Assembly: GCF_000972385.1 (NCBI RefSeq)
Contig: NZ_JXTE01000023.1
Coordinates: 68,789-132,788 of the forward strand
DNA from: Streptomyces sp. WM6386
Lineage (GTDB): Bacteria > Actinomycetota > Actinomycetes > Streptomycetales > Streptomycetaceae
Direction: 5' to 3'
Length of the DNA: 64,000 nucleotides
In this document: positions 8,494-17,173 of the stretch, one piece after another
Layout: every line of letters starts with the position of its first letter
Numbering within the stretch: position 1 is the first letter of the stretch
Notes under the pieces: generated by a model
Seen by the model: the letters and a program-made list of their open reading frames with translations, nothing else
Told to the model about the DNA's origin: nothing
Database searches by the model: none
Translations under genes and position numbers: made by a program

Positions 8494-9591
8494 ATGGAGC
8501 ACGCACTCAGTCCCACGACCCTCACAGAGCTGCGGCGCCCGCGCCCCTATCCGGCCGTGTCCGTGCTGACGCCGACACATCGCCGGGAGCCCGAGAACAC
8601 CCAGGACCCGGTCCGGCTGCGCAATGTCGTGGCCGAGGCCAAGAAGCAGTTGGAGGCCGATCCCGCCGTCAGCCGGGAGCGGCGCGCTGACGTCGAACGA
8701 CAGCTCGACCAGGCCCTCTCCGAGGTCGACCTGGCTCATGCCGAGGACGGTCTGGTGATCTTCGCGGCTCCGGGTGAGCACCAGGTGTGGTCGCTGGCCC
8801 GCGCCGTACCCGAACGGGTGGTCCTCTCGGACACCTTCCTGACCCGCAATCTCGTCTCCGCGCAGGCCTCCGAGCGCCCGTTCTGGGTGCTCTCGGTCTC
8901 CGCCGACCAGGTCACGCTGTGGAACGGCGGCACGGACCGGGTCACGGAGCACCGTGTCGGCGGCTTCCCGCTGACCAGGAGCCGGGAGAACTTCGACGCC
9001 GAGCGCCAGGAGCGGATCGGCGATCTGCCGAGCACCTTCCGCGACGAGGGCACCCGTCACTTCCTGCGGGATGCCGACACCGCGATGGGCAGACTCCTGC
9101 GGGAGGACCCGCGGCCGCTCTACATCACGGGTGAGACCGCGGCGCTGTCCGCGCTGGACGGGGTCGGAAGCGCCACCAAGGACGCCGTGCACGTCCCGCA
9201 CGGCGGCCTCGCGCACGGCACCCCGGACGCGGTGTGGCAGACCGTACGACCTCTGCAGGAGGCCGAGACCCGCAAGAACACCGCCGCCGTGGCCCGCGAG
9301 CTGGAGACGGCGCGCGGTCGCCGGGCGTTCGCGTCCGGCGTCGACGAGGTGTGGCAGAGCGCCCGGGACGGCCGCGTACGCCTGCTGGCCGTCGAGGAGA
9401 ACTACCGGGTGACCGTCCGCGACGAGGGCGGCGACCACCTGGTCCCCGCCATCAGCGGCGATCTCGACGCCCGCGAGGACATCGTGGACGAGATCGTCGA
9501 GCAGTGCCTGGAGACCGGCGCCGACGTCCGCTTCGTACCGGACGGCACGCTGGGCGACGCGAGCGGGATCGCGGGAGTTCTGCGGTACTGA
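8494..9591 (+). CDS. baeRF3-family protein (bacterial release-factor-like domain)
   Basis: This 365-residue cytosolic protein has the layout of bacterial archaeo-eukaryotic release factor family 3 proteins: an N-terminal domain with PAVSVLTPTHR, a central domain (ERPFWVLSVSADQVTLWNG) and a C-terminal part of alternating strands with EENYRVTVRD and the closing VRFVPDGTL. Such proteins are proposed to act on ribosomes or tRNA, but the biochemical role of family 3 is unsettled. I start at the ATG at 8494, where the conserved part begins; no ribosome site is visible, so a leaderless message is possible. It is monocistronic. Confidence 0.8.
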   Translation: MEHALSPTTLTELRRPRPYPAVSVLTPTHRREPENTQDPVRLRNVVAEAKKQLEADPAVSRERRADVERQLDQALSEVDLAHAEDGLVIFAAPGEHQVWSLARAVPERVVLSDTFLTRNLVSAQASERPFWVLSVSADQVTLWNGGTDRVTEHRVGGFPLTRSRENFDAERQERIGDLPSTFRDEGTRHFLRDADTAMGRLLREDPRPLYITGETAALSALDGVGSATKDAVHVPHGGLAHGTPDAVWQTVRPLQEAETRKNTAAVARELETARGRRAFASGVDEVWQSARDGRVRLLAVEENYRVTVRDEGGDHLVPAISGDLDAREDIVDEIVEQCLETGADVRFVPDGTLGDASGIAGVLRY

Positions 9592-9604
9592 CACCGCAGC
9601 ACCC

Positions 9605-10018
9605 TCAGACACTTCCGAAGAGGGCGCTGAGACCGCGGTCCACCTCCGCGCTCACGTCCTCCTGACCGGCCGCGACCACCGCGTACGTCCGCAGCAGGAA
9701 GCGGCGCAGCGCCGAGGTGTCGAACTGCAGCAGGGCCAGCCCGTACGGCGAGTGGAGCTCCACGACCGTACGGGCGCGGCCGCACGGCCACAGGTGCACG
9801 TCCCCGCCGCCCGCCGGGGCGCGCAGCCCTGCCTCCAGGAGGGAGCGGGCGAAGGTCCAGCTGACCACCTCACCGTCGAGCGCGACCTCGGGCGGGAAGT
9901 CGAGGTGCACCGCGAGCGGGTCCGCGGAGGTGTAGCGGAGCGTCGTGGGGACGGGCAGTTCCTGCTCGTCGGCGGTGATCAGGCGTCCGTGGGCGGGCTG
10001 CTCGAGGTCGATGTCCAT
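9605..10018 (-). CDS. SsgA-like sporulation/cell-division regulator (SALP)
   Basis: This 137-residue protein has the SsgA/SsgB layout: a short beta N-terminus, LPVPTTLRYTSADPLAVHLDF, then WTFARSLLEAGLRAPAGGGDVHLWP and a C-terminal helix with FLLRTYAVV. SALPs occur only in morphologically complex actinobacteria; SsgA/SsgB position FtsZ at sporulation septa and others steer wall remodelling. The paralogue cannot be assigned by eye. GGAG is 8 nt before the ATG. A perfect TGTGA-N6-TCACA site lies 100 bp upstream. Confidence 0.88.
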   Translation of the reverse strand: MDIDLEQPAHGRLITADEQELPVPTTLRYTSADPLAVHLDFPPEVALDGEVVSWTFARSLLEAGLRAPAGGGDVHLWPCGRARTVVELHSPYGLALLQFDTSALRRFLLRTYAVVAAGQEDVSAEVDRGLSALFGSV

Positions 10019-10498
10019 GGTCGGTCTCCACTGCGGGTCGGAGGTCGGCCGAATGTGCCGATGTCTTTACGACCTCGCAGGTGCCGTTTGCATTACGCCG
10101 AAGCCCGAATCAATTGATGTGACCTGCATCACACACCAAAGGTCCGAGTGATTCCCCGCCCTCCGAAGCCACCGTCGACCCCCTGCGTGGCGAGCCCTGG
10201 CGCGGCCCGATCCACGACTGCCGCCACCCCATAGAACACGGAGCCGTCGAACACATAGATGAATGCCGACCCGGAGGCCCGGACGATCCGTCAACTCACG
10301 TATTCTGACTACGACTTGCCCCATCGGGTGACGTACGCCAATCACACGGGGAAACCCCTCCGTGAAGACTGTGGCATATGCCAGAAGCACCACCGTATCG
10401 TGTGTTGCCGAATCCCTTACAGGGCGTCGCGGGCTGTGCCACAGTCGTAACGGTCCCTCCGTCAGCCTTGGTCGTATCTCCCCGCATCGGAGCGCGTC
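10019..10498. other. 480-bp intergenic region between divergent ssg-like and spoIIE-like genes
   Basis: This region holds promoters for both divergent genes. It contains the palindromic Crp-like site at 10118-10133 and a small GGGGAAACCCC hairpin near 10350. Short open frames here have no plausible ribosome sites or family features. I see no RNA gene in it. Confidence 0.6.
10118..10133. promoter_or_regulatory. Crp-like site TGTGA-N6-TCACA
   Basis: TGTGACCTGCATCACA matches the textbook Crp/Fnr half-site arrangement without mismatch. It is centred about 107 bp upstream of the SsgA-like ATG and 370 bp upstream of the SpoIIE-type gene. Streptomyces Crp recognises similar GTG-N6/7-CAC repeats and influences development, so control of the SsgA-like gene is plausible but unproven. 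Confidence 0.5.
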
Positions 10499-11923
10499 AT
10501 GCCGTCCCATCTCTCTGCGGACCGCCCAGCCGCCCAGCCGCCAGGTGGCGGCTCGGTCGACGCGCTCATATCGCAGACGCGACGGCTCAAGGGCGACGTG
10601 GACGCCGTACGACGGGACGCCCAGGACGACGGATCGGACCCCCAGGGACGCTGGCAGCGCGCGCTGTACGACCTGGCGCTGCACCAACTCAACGACCTCG
10701 ACGAGCACTTGGCACAGCTGCGGGAGGGCCCACCCGCACCCGCAGCGGTCGAGCCGGCACCCGCCCCGGCCGCGCCGACCACTCCCCGGCGCGACTCCCT
10801 GCTCAGCAGGGTCGGCAGCGCGGAGTGGAACCTGCTGACGGACGAGGCCAGTTGGTCCGGCGAGCTCTACCAGATCCTGGGCCGCGACCCGGCCGCTCCC
10901 CCGCTCACCCTCGACGAACTGCCGTCCCTGGTGCTCGACGAGGACCGGCCGAAGCTGACGTCGATGGTCACGGACTGCCTCGTCGACGCCAAGCCCATCG
11001 ACGGGGAGTTCCGCATCCTGCGCCCGGACGGTGCCGTGCGCACCGTGCACATGATGGGCGAGCCCGTACTCGACGCCGACGGCAGTACCGCGTCCATGTG
11101 GGCCGTGCTGCGGGACGTCAGCGAACTGCGCCGCAGCCAACGGGTGGTGAGCGAGACCCGTGACTCGCTGCAGCACCACCAGCACCGCGCGCAGACCGAG
11201 CACCGGCTCGCGGTCGAGCTGCAGGAGGCTGTGCTGCCGCCGTGGCGCGGCTCCCTGCGGCTCCCGCAACGCAGCCCCGAGACCCTTGATCTGGCGGCGC
11301 ACTATCTGCCGTCCTCGACGAGCGCGTTGATCGGCGGCGACTGGTACGACGCACTCGAACTCGCCGACGGCGACACGCTGCTCAGCGTCGGCGACCTCAC
11401 CGGCCACGGCGTCGCCGTGACCTCGGGCATGGCGACCCTGCTGGGTGCCGTGCGCGGCATGGCCATGGCGGGCACCCAGCCGGGACAACTGCTGTCCTGG
11501 CTCAACCAGTTACTCGACGCCACCGTGCAACCCGCGCTCGGCAGCGCCATCTGCTGCCGCTACCGGCCCGAGACCCGCACACTCGCCTGGGCGCAGGCCG
11601 GGCACCCCGCCCCGCTGCTGTTCCGCGACGGGACGGGGCGCAGGCTGAACGCACCGGACGGCGTGCTGCTCGGCGCGACCTCGGGTGCCTCCTACGAGCA
11701 GGCCGAAGAGCCCCTCGAAGCCGGCGACCTGCTCCTGCTGCACACCGACGGGCTGGCGCCCGGGCACGACAGCATGGCGGCCGTGAACCTTCTCCTCGGT
11801 CTGGCCCCGCGCTTCGACGAGGCGCGCACCGCACAGGACTGTGTACGGATGGTCGTGGAGGAGTTCGGCGAGACCGCGCGCGAGGACGACGCCTGCGTGC
11901 TCATCGCCAAGGTGACTGGCTGA
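10499..11923 (+). CDS. PAS-SpoIIE (PPM-type) serine phosphatase
   Basis: This 474-residue protein has an N-terminal region with a short coiled coil and an alanine/proline linker (to about 100). It is followed by a PAS domain (WNLLTDEASWSGELYQILG through VLRDVSELRRSQ, about 105-217), a coiled linker, and a SpoIIE/PP2C domain (about 250-474). Metal-binding aspartates lie in IGGDWYDALEL, SVGDLTGHGV and AREDDACVLIA. Such phosphatases dephosphorylate anti-anti-sigma factors in partner-switching stress or development pathways, with the PAS domain sensing the signal. No anti-sigma partner gene is adjacent. It converges with nsdB through a hairpin. Confidence 0.9.
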   Translation: MPSHLSADRPAAQPPGGGSVDALISQTRRLKGDVDAVRRDAQDDGSDPQGRWQRALYDLALHQLNDLDEHLAQLREGPPAPAAVEPAPAPAAPTTPRRDSLLSRVGSAEWNLLTDEASWSGELYQILGRDPAAPPLTLDELPSLVLDEDRPKLTSMVTDCLVDAKPIDGEFRILRPDGAVRTVHMMGEPVLDADGSTASMWAVLRDVSELRRSQRVVSETRDSLQHHQHRAQTEHRLAVELQEAVLPPWRGSLRLPQRSPETLDLAAHYLPSSTSALIGGDWYDALELADGDTLLSVGDLTGHGVAVTSGMATLLGAVRGMAMAGTQPGQLLSWLNQLLDATVQPALGSAICCRYRPETRTLAWAQAGHPAPLLFRDGTGRRLNAPDGVLLGATSGASYEQAEEPLEAGDLLLLHTDGLAPGHDSMAAVNLLLGLAPRFDEARTAQDCVRMVVEEFGETAREDDACVLIAKVTG

Positions 11924-11928
11924 GATTC

Positions 11929-11954
11929 GACAGCCTGAGAATTCTCGGGGTGTC
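11929..11954. terminator. Bidirectional hairpin between convergent phosphatase and nsdB genes
   Basis: An imperfect hairpin with the perfect core GAGAATTCTC and outer GACA/TGTC arms sits in the 45-bp gap between two convergent stop codons. Confidence 0.5.
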
Positions 11955-11968
11955 AGCGCACAAACCTT

Positions 11969-13459
11969 CTATGCCCGTGCGCTGCCGCCGCCCTTGGCCG
12001 GCCTCGGCAGGGCCAGCTTGATCTCCTCCCTCAGCTCGTAGATCTTCGGGTAGCTGGAGTACTCGGCGGTGAGCCGGTACATCTGGCGCAGCCGGTCCCA
12101 GGTGCGGTGCGAGGAGTTGGATCCCATCGACACCAGGGCCAGCCGAGCGTAGCGGTCCGCCTGTTCCGGGTCGTCCGCGATGAAGCAGGCCGAGGCCATC
12201 GACAGGAAGTCGAAGATCTTCGACCGCTGCCGCCCGTCGACCCGCAGGGCCAGGGCCTTCTCCGCGTAGTGCTGGGCGTGCACGGCCGCGGTGGGCTCGT
12301 GCTCCGCCAGCGTGCGGTAGGCCAGGGCCTGCATGCCGTACAGATCCTCCTCCTTGAAGGTCTGCATCCAGCTCGGCGGTGGCACGTCGCCCTGGTCCGA
12401 GACGAAGAGGTCCTCCGCCTGTCCGAGGGTGCGGCGCATCGCCTGCCCCTTGCCCATCGACGCCTGTGCCCAGGCCTCGATGGTGTAGAGCATCGCCCTG
12501 GTGCGCGGCAGCACCTGTTCTCCGGAGCCGGACTGGGCGAGCTTCATCAGGTCGAGTGCGTCGTCGGGCCGGCCCAGGTGCACCATCTGGCGAGCCGCTC
12601 GGGAGAGCGCCTCCCCGGCGCGGGGCCGGTCGCCGCCCTCACGGGCCGCATGGGCGGCGATGACGAAGTACTTCTGGGCCGTGGGCTCCAGGCCGACGTC
12701 ATGCGACATCCAGCCCGCGAGGACGGCGAGGTTGGCGGCGACGCCCCACAGGCGCCGCTGCAGATGTTCGGGGTGTCGGTAGGCGAGCATCCCGCCCACC
12801 TCGTTGAGTTGGCCTACGACCGCCTTGCGCTGCAGCCCGCCGCCGCGAGCCGCGTCCCACGCCCTGAACACCTCGACGGAACGCTCCAGTTCCTCGATCT
12901 CCTGCGATCCGATGGGGGCGGCCTCGTAGCGGTCGAACCCAGCGGGGTCGGCGTGCAGGGGATCTTCGAACCTGGGAGCGTCGGCCGTCAGGGCCGGATC
13001 GGAGTGCAGCCAGTCGTGCATGGCGCTGCTGAGTGCGGATCCTGCGGTGAGCGCGACGCCCGCGCCCACCAAGCCGCGTCGGTTGAGCATGAGGTCCATT
13101 CCCGTGAATTCGGTGAGGACCGCCGCGGTCCGCTCGGGCGCCCACGGCACACCGTCGGGATGTTCCACACTCCCGGCGTCCTGCCGTTTCCCCGTACGCC
13201 CGTGCCGGACCAGACCGAGGTCCTCGATGGTCACGACACGGCCGAGACGCTCGGTGAACAGGGCAGCCAACACACGGGGCACCGGATCGCGCGGGATCTC
13301 TCCCATGTCGATCCAACGCCGCACCCGTGAGGTGTCGGTCGACAGCTGGGGGTGGCCCATGGCCGCCGCCTGCCGGTTGACCAGCCTCGCGAGTTCACCC
13401 TTGGACCAGCCGGCCAGGCCGAACAGGTCCGAAAGTCGGGTGTTGGGTTGTCCGCTCAC
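11969..13459 (-). CDS. nsdB: NsdB-type developmental regulator (HTH plus TPR-like)
   Basis: This 496-residue protein begins with SDLFGLAGWSKGELARLVNR and TDTSRVRRWIDMGE, the conserved N-terminal DNA-binding-type region of the NsdA/NsdB family. A short hydrophobic segment near residue 125-145 (RRGLVGAGVALTAGS) and a long helical TPR-like array (NLAVLAGWMSHDVG, and later ALRVDGRQRSKIFDFL) follow. NsdA and NsdB negatively affect sporulation and antibiotic production in Streptomyces. I prefer nsdB because a long chaplin gene lies nearby, as I recall for nsdB and chpB in S. coelicolor. Three 10-bp repeats upstream (13521-13550) may be its control site. Confidence 0.85.
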   Translation of the reverse strand: MSGQPNTRLSDLFGLAGWSKGELARLVNRQAAAMGHPQLSTDTSRVRRWIDMGEIPRDPVPRVLAALFTERLGRVVTIEDLGLVRHGRTGKRQDAGSVEHPDGVPWAPERTAAVLTEFTGMDLMLNRRGLVGAGVALTAGSALSSAMHDWLHSDPALTADAPRFEDPLHADPAGFDRYEAAPIGSQEIEELERSVEVFRAWDAARGGGLQRKAVVGQLNEVGGMLAYRHPEHLQRRLWGVAANLAVLAGWMSHDVGLEPTAQKYFVIAAHAAREGGDRPRAGEALSRAARQMVHLGRPDDALDLMKLAQSGSGEQVLPRTRAMLYTIEAWAQASMGKGQAMRRTLGQAEDLFVSDQGDVPPPSWMQTFKEEDLYGMQALAYRTLAEHEPTAAVHAQHYAEKALALRVDGRQRSKIFDFLSMASACFIADDPEQADRYARLALVSMGSNSSHRTWDRLRQMYRLTAEYSSYPKIYELREEIKLALPRPAKGGGSARA

Positions 13460-13520
13460 GTCAAGCCCCCAGGTTCTCGGCTGAGTTGACAGTAGCCCGG
13501 TGGGAGTTGCCGAGCGACTA

Positions 13521-13550
13521 TTCGCCAGGGTTCGCCAGGGTGCGCCAGAT
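13521..13550. repeat. Three tandem 10-bp repeats upstream of nsdB
   Basis: TTCGCCAGGG occurs twice in immediate tandem, followed by the diverged copy TGCGCCAGAT. The period equals one helical turn, so a protein could bind all copies on one face. The array lies in the 252-bp divergent region between nsdB and the APH-fold gene. Confidence 0.7.
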
Positions 13551-13711
13551 GGTGTGCCACTGGGCGATGGGTGTCAGGTAGGAACGCGCCACCCCGACCC
13601 GGCCGCTGCCATATGACGGGAGCATTCCCCAGGGTGCACCTCGGGCGGTCGGGCCGGGTAGCGCACTGCGCAGACATGCACTGCAGGCACACGAAGGGAT
13701 CTGTTTCGCCC

Positions 13712-14851
13712 ATGTACGCAGCATCGTCCTCCGTGTCCGCCCCGCCCCGGCCGCTGCACCCCCGCCCGGCGGGCAGCGGCCCCTACCTCGACCCCGCTCG
13801 CCCGGCGGCCCCCGTGCTCGGTGCCGGCAGGACGCGGCGCGCTCCGGGGCTCGGCACCCAACCGCTCAGCGGGAGACTCGACTTGTCCGGCCCCCAGGGC
13901 GCACAGCTGCGTACGGCGATCGCGTCGGTGCACCGGATCTGTCCGGAGTTCGCTCCGGTCCAGGTGCTGCGCCGCAGCGGCCGCTCCGTCCTCCTGGTGG
14001 GGACGACCGGGCGCAGCACGGCCGTCGCGAAGTGTTTACTGGACCACTCCCCCGCATGGGCCGAGCGGATCCGCCACGAAATAGCGGCATACCGCTCGTT
14101 CGTCCGGCATCGCCCGCCCGTGCGGGTGCCCCGGTTGATCGCGGCGGACCCGGACAACTGCACCCTGGTGATCGAGCGGATGCCGGGACGGGTGGCGGCT
14201 CTGCACCGGCACCCGGCGGAGGCCCCGCCGCGGGCGGACATCCGGGCGGCGCTCGGTGCGATCTGCCGGCTGAACGCCTGGCGGCCGCCGGCGGGCACCT
14301 TCGACGCTCCGCTGGACTACGCGGCCCGTATCTCCCGGTACCACGAGCTGGGGCTGCTCACCGACCGGGACATGGGCGACCTGCAGAAGCTGCTGCACGG
14401 CATCGCGGCGACCGCGGGCCGGCACGGCATGGGACAGTTCTGCCACGGCGATGCACTGCTCTCGAACATCCTTCTGTCACCGGCCGGTCCAGTGCTGGTG
14501 GACTGGGAGCACGCGGGCTGGTATCTGCCGGGGTACGACCTGGCGACGCTGTGGTCGGTGCTCGGGGACGCACCGGTGGCCCGGCGTCAGATCAGCCAGA
14601 TCGCGCAGTCGGCGGGCCCGGCCTCGCGCGACGCGTTCCTGGTGAACCTGATGCTCGTACTGACCCGTGAGATCCGTACCTATGAAACCGCCGTGCAGCG
14701 CTCGATGCACGACACGACCCCGGCGGCACCGGGAGCGGCCCACCCAGGTGCTGCGCCGTCCGGCGAGGAGCAGCGCCTACTGCTGAGGCGGCTGCACGAC
14801 GACTGCCAGTTGGCCCGACGGGCCGTACGCGCGGCGGTCGGCACTCGCTGA
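13712..14851 (+). CDS. APH-fold (aminoglycoside phosphotransferase-like) kinase
   Basis: This 379-residue protein keeps the catalytic residues of the family: Brenner-type loop [10 protein letters not shown] (catalytic Asp at about residue 246, Asn 5 positions later) and the metal-binding DWEHAGW. The ATP-side lysine is probably in TAVAKCLL. The first 60 residues are proline/alanine-rich and probably disordered. The substrate is unknown; APH-fold enzymes phosphorylate drugs, choline, homoserine or sugars. It is divergent from nsdB, and both promoters lie in the region with the 10-bp repeats. I start at ATG 13712; the best purine tract (AAGGGA) is rather far, so the start is not certain. Confidence 0.82.
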   Translation: MYAASSSVSAPPRPLHPRPAGSGPYLDPARPAAPVLGAGRTRRAPGLGTQPLSGRLDLSGPQGAQLRTAIASVHRICPEFAPVQVLRRSGRSVLLVGTTGRSTAVAKCLLDHSPAWAERIRHEIAAYRSFVRHRPPVRVPRLIAADPDNCTLVIERMPGRVAALHRHPAEAPPRADIRAALGAICRLNAWRPPAGTFDAPLDYAARISRYHELGLLTDRDMGDLQKLLHGIAATAGRHGMGQFCHGDALLSNILLSPAGPVLVDWEHAGWYLPGYDLATLWSVLGDAPVARRQISQIAQSAGPASRDAFLVNLMLVLTREIRTYETAVQRSMHDTTPAAPGAAHPGAAPSGEEQRLLLRRLHDDCQLARRAVRAAVGTR

Positions 14852-14856
14852 CGGGG

Positions 14857-14905
14857 ACGAAGGTCCGCGGTGCGCCTGGGACAGCGGCGCACCGCGGACC
14901 TTCGT
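14857..14905 (+). terminator. Strong 20-bp-stem terminator after the APH-fold gene
   Basis: A perfect 20-bp stem (left arm 14857-14876, right arm 14886-14905) with a 9-nt loop begins 6 bp after the stop codon of the APH-fold gene. It is one of the most stable hairpins in the window. Confidence 0.88.
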
Positions 14906-15125
14906 ATGTCCGCCCTCGCACGGTCCCTCGCAAACGGCCCATTGGTGTAAGCCACTGAAGCCCCGCAGGCCCGAAAGGTGCCGCCACGAAACTCCCGGGA
15001 CCCCCGGTTGACAAGGGAATTCTCCTTGCCCTGGGCATGATTGACGGATCGTCGGCCAGCCGGTACCACTGACGCACGTCCGGCCCCGCACGGCTCATCG
15101 CGACCGACCGTCCCAGGAGGCTGCA

Positions 15126-17081
15126 ATGCGAGGATCCGACCCGACCAGCGCCTGCGGGCACAGACATACACGAACCGCTGTCGGCGCGGTCGCCACCGCG
15201 GCGCTGCTGCTGCCCCTGCTCGGCGCGGCCCCCTCCGGCGCACAGACCTCGGCGAACAGCCTCCAGCTGGCGTTCGCCTCGGCGGCCGCCAGATACGAGG
15301 TCCCGCAGAGCGTCCTCCTCGGCGTCTCCTACCTGCAGTCCCGCTGGGACACGCACGCCGGGGCTCCGAGTGTGACCGGCGGCTACGGCCCGATGCACCT
15401 CACCGACGCCCGGACCGCCCTCGCCGAGGCCCCGCACCACAGCGAGGGCACGGAGGACGCGCGCGGCGACAGCGCCCGGGCGCCCCTGCTGCCCGAGACA
15501 GAGGTACCGGCGCCGACGGAGTTCCCGGCCCGGCTCACGACATTGCCGAAAGCGGCGGAACTGACCGGACTGAGCGCCGAGGAGCTGCGGACCGATCCCG
15601 CGGCGAACATCGCCGGCGGCGCCGCACTCCTGGCGAACACGCAGCAGGACCTGGGCGAACCGCTCAGCGAGGACCCGGCGGACTGGTACGCGGCGGTGGC
15701 CCGCTTCGCGGGAGCCGACGACACCGCGACGGCGGCGGCGTACGCCGACGACGTGTACGACGTGATCCGCACCGGCGAGGAACGCGCCACGGACGCCGGC
15801 CAACTGGTCGCCCTGGCGCCCCAGCCGGACGTCACCCCCGACACCTCCGGCATGAAGCGCACGGGTCTCCGGACGCTCGGTACCGGGGACACGCAGTGCC
15901 CGAAGTCCGTGTCCTGCGAGTGGATCCCGGCGCCGTACGAGGAGTTCGGCGACAACGACTACGGCAACCACGACCTGGGCGACCGGCCGAAGTCACAGAG
16001 CATCAAGTACATCGTCATCCACGACACCGAAGGCACCTGGGAAGGCGTCCTCAACCTCGTCCAGGACCCCACCTACGTCTCCTGGCAGTACACACTGCGC
16101 TCCACCGACGGCCATGTCGCCCAGCATGTGAAGGCCAAGGACGTCGCCTGGCACGCGGGCAACTGGTACGTCAACGCCAAGTCGATCGGTCTGGAGCACG
16201 AGGGCTTCCTGGCCGATCCGGACGCCTGGTACACGGAGGCGATGTACCGCTCCTCGGCGCGGCTGGTGAAGTACCTCGCCAAGAAGTACGGCATCCCGCT
16301 GGACCGGCAGCACATCCTCGGCCACGACAATGTGCCGGGCCCGACCACCGCCACCGTCGGCGGCATGCACACCGACCCCGGGCCGTACTGGGACTGGCGG
16401 CACTACTTCGAGCTGCTCGGCCACCCCTTCAAGGCCACCGGCGGTCAGGAGGCCGGGATGGTGACGATCCGGCCCGACTACGCGACCAACCAGCCGCAGT
16501 ACACGGGCTGCGTCACCAAGGGCGAGCCGTGCGCGGCACACGGCTCCAGCGAGGTGCGGCTGTACTCCGGGCCGGGCAGGACCTACCCGCTGATCAAGGA
16601 CATCGGTCTGGGTACGGTGCCGGGCACCGGGGTGAACGACATCTCCTCGCGGGCCTCCACCGGTCAGCAGTACGCGGTCGCCGGGCGCGACGGCGACTGG
16701 ACGGCGATCTGGTACCTGGGGCAGAAGGCCTGGTTCGAGAACCCGACGAAGGACCCGACCGCAGTGAGCGCGAAGGGCCTGGTGGTGACTCCCAGGGCCG
16801 ACGTGGAGAGCGTCCCGGTGTACGGGCGCGCGTACCCCGAGGCCTCCGCGTACCCGACGGGAGTGCCCGCGCAGGCGGTGTCGCCGCTGCCGTACAAACT
16901 GCTCAAGGACCAGAAGTACGTGGCCGGTGACGAGGTGCCGGGTGAGTACTACTACGCGGTCACGTTCACCACGGACTCGCACAAGGTCGTGGTCGGCAAG
17001 GACCTGTACTACGAGATCCAGTACGGCCACCGGGTGGCGTTCGTGCGGGCGGCGGACGTCGACGTGCAGGTCTCCCGGTAG
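15126..17081 (+). CDS. Secreted N-acetylmuramoyl-L-alanine amidase with SLT-like N-terminal domain
   Basis: This 651-residue secreted protein has a signal peptide to about residue 40. Residues about 45-200 resemble a soluble lytic transglycosylase (VLLGVSYLQSRWD, then TGGYGPMHLTD), but the catalytic Glu position of the usual ESRF motif is Gln71. An Amidase_2 domain (about 290-430) has Zn ligands in IVIHDTEG (His299) and in the GHDNVPGP/HTDPGPYWDW region. A C-terminal SH3-like wall-binding part (EVRLYSGPGRTYPL) follows. Amidase_2 enzymes cut the lactyl-peptide bond of peptidoglycan. AGGAGG lies 6 nt before the ATG. Upstream are TTGACA (15008) and a near-palindrome CAAGG...CCTTG (15012-15028). 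Confidence 0.92.
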   Translation: MRGSDPTSACGHRHTRTAVGAVATAALLLPLLGAAPSGAQTSANSLQLAFASAAARYEVPQSVLLGVSYLQSRWDTHAGAPSVTGGYGPMHLTDARTALAEAPHHSEGTEDARGDSARAPLLPETEVPAPTEFPARLTTLPKAAELTGLSAEELRTDPAANIAGGAALLANTQQDLGEPLSEDPADWYAAVARFAGADDTATAAAYADDVYDVIRTGEERATDAGQLVALAPQPDVTPDTSGMKRTGLRTLGTGDTQCPKSVSCEWIPAPYEEFGDNDYGNHDLGDRPKSQSIKYIVIHDTEGTWEGVLNLVQDPTYVSWQYTLRSTDGHVAQHVKAKDVAWHAGNWYVNAKSIGLEHEGFLADPDAWYTEAMYRSSARLVKYLAKKYGIPLDRQHILGHDNVPGPTTATVGGMHTDPGPYWDWRHYFELLGHPFKATGGQEAGMVTIRPDYATNQPQYTGCVTKGEPCAAHGSSEVRLYSGPGRTYPLIKDIGLGTVPGTGVNDISSRASTGQQYAVAGRDGDWTAIWYLGQKAWFENPTKDPTAVSAKGLVVTPRADVESVPVYGRAYPEASAYPTGVPAQAVSPLPYKLLKDQKYVAGDEVPGEYYYAVTFTTDSHKVVVGKDLYYEIQYGHRVAFVRAADVDVQVSR

Positions 17082-17173
17082 GGGACGTCCGGCAGTTGGC
17101 GGTGCCACTCCTCGGGTGAGAGGCCGTCGCGGACCCGTCGGCAGACGGTGTCGGCGGCGGCCTCCGGTGTGAT
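17066..17173 (-). pseudogene. Possible C-terminal remnant of a WD40-type repeat protein
   Basis: On the minus strand, between the amidase and fucosidase stop codons, a frame reads [14 protein letters not shown], then LSPEEWHRQLPDVPYRETC. This matches the stereotyped tail of Streptomyces WD40 repeat proteins (Cys, LTxxEW, LPDLPYRxxC). No start or repeats precede it, and the frame runs on into the antisense of the amidase gene. I take it as a leftover of a deleted gene; chance resemblance is possible because the piece is only 36 residues. Confidence 0.4.

Noticed and set aside
10259..10450. A 63-codon frame with four cysteines in the ssg/spoIIE intergenic region
   Set aside because: No ribosome site, no recognisable family and codon use unlike neighbouring genes; treated as non-coding control DNA.
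15008..15041. TTGACA followed by CATGAT as a promoter of the amidase gene
   Set aside because: The spacing of about 22 bp is too long for a standard promoter; only the near-palindrome is mentioned with the gene.
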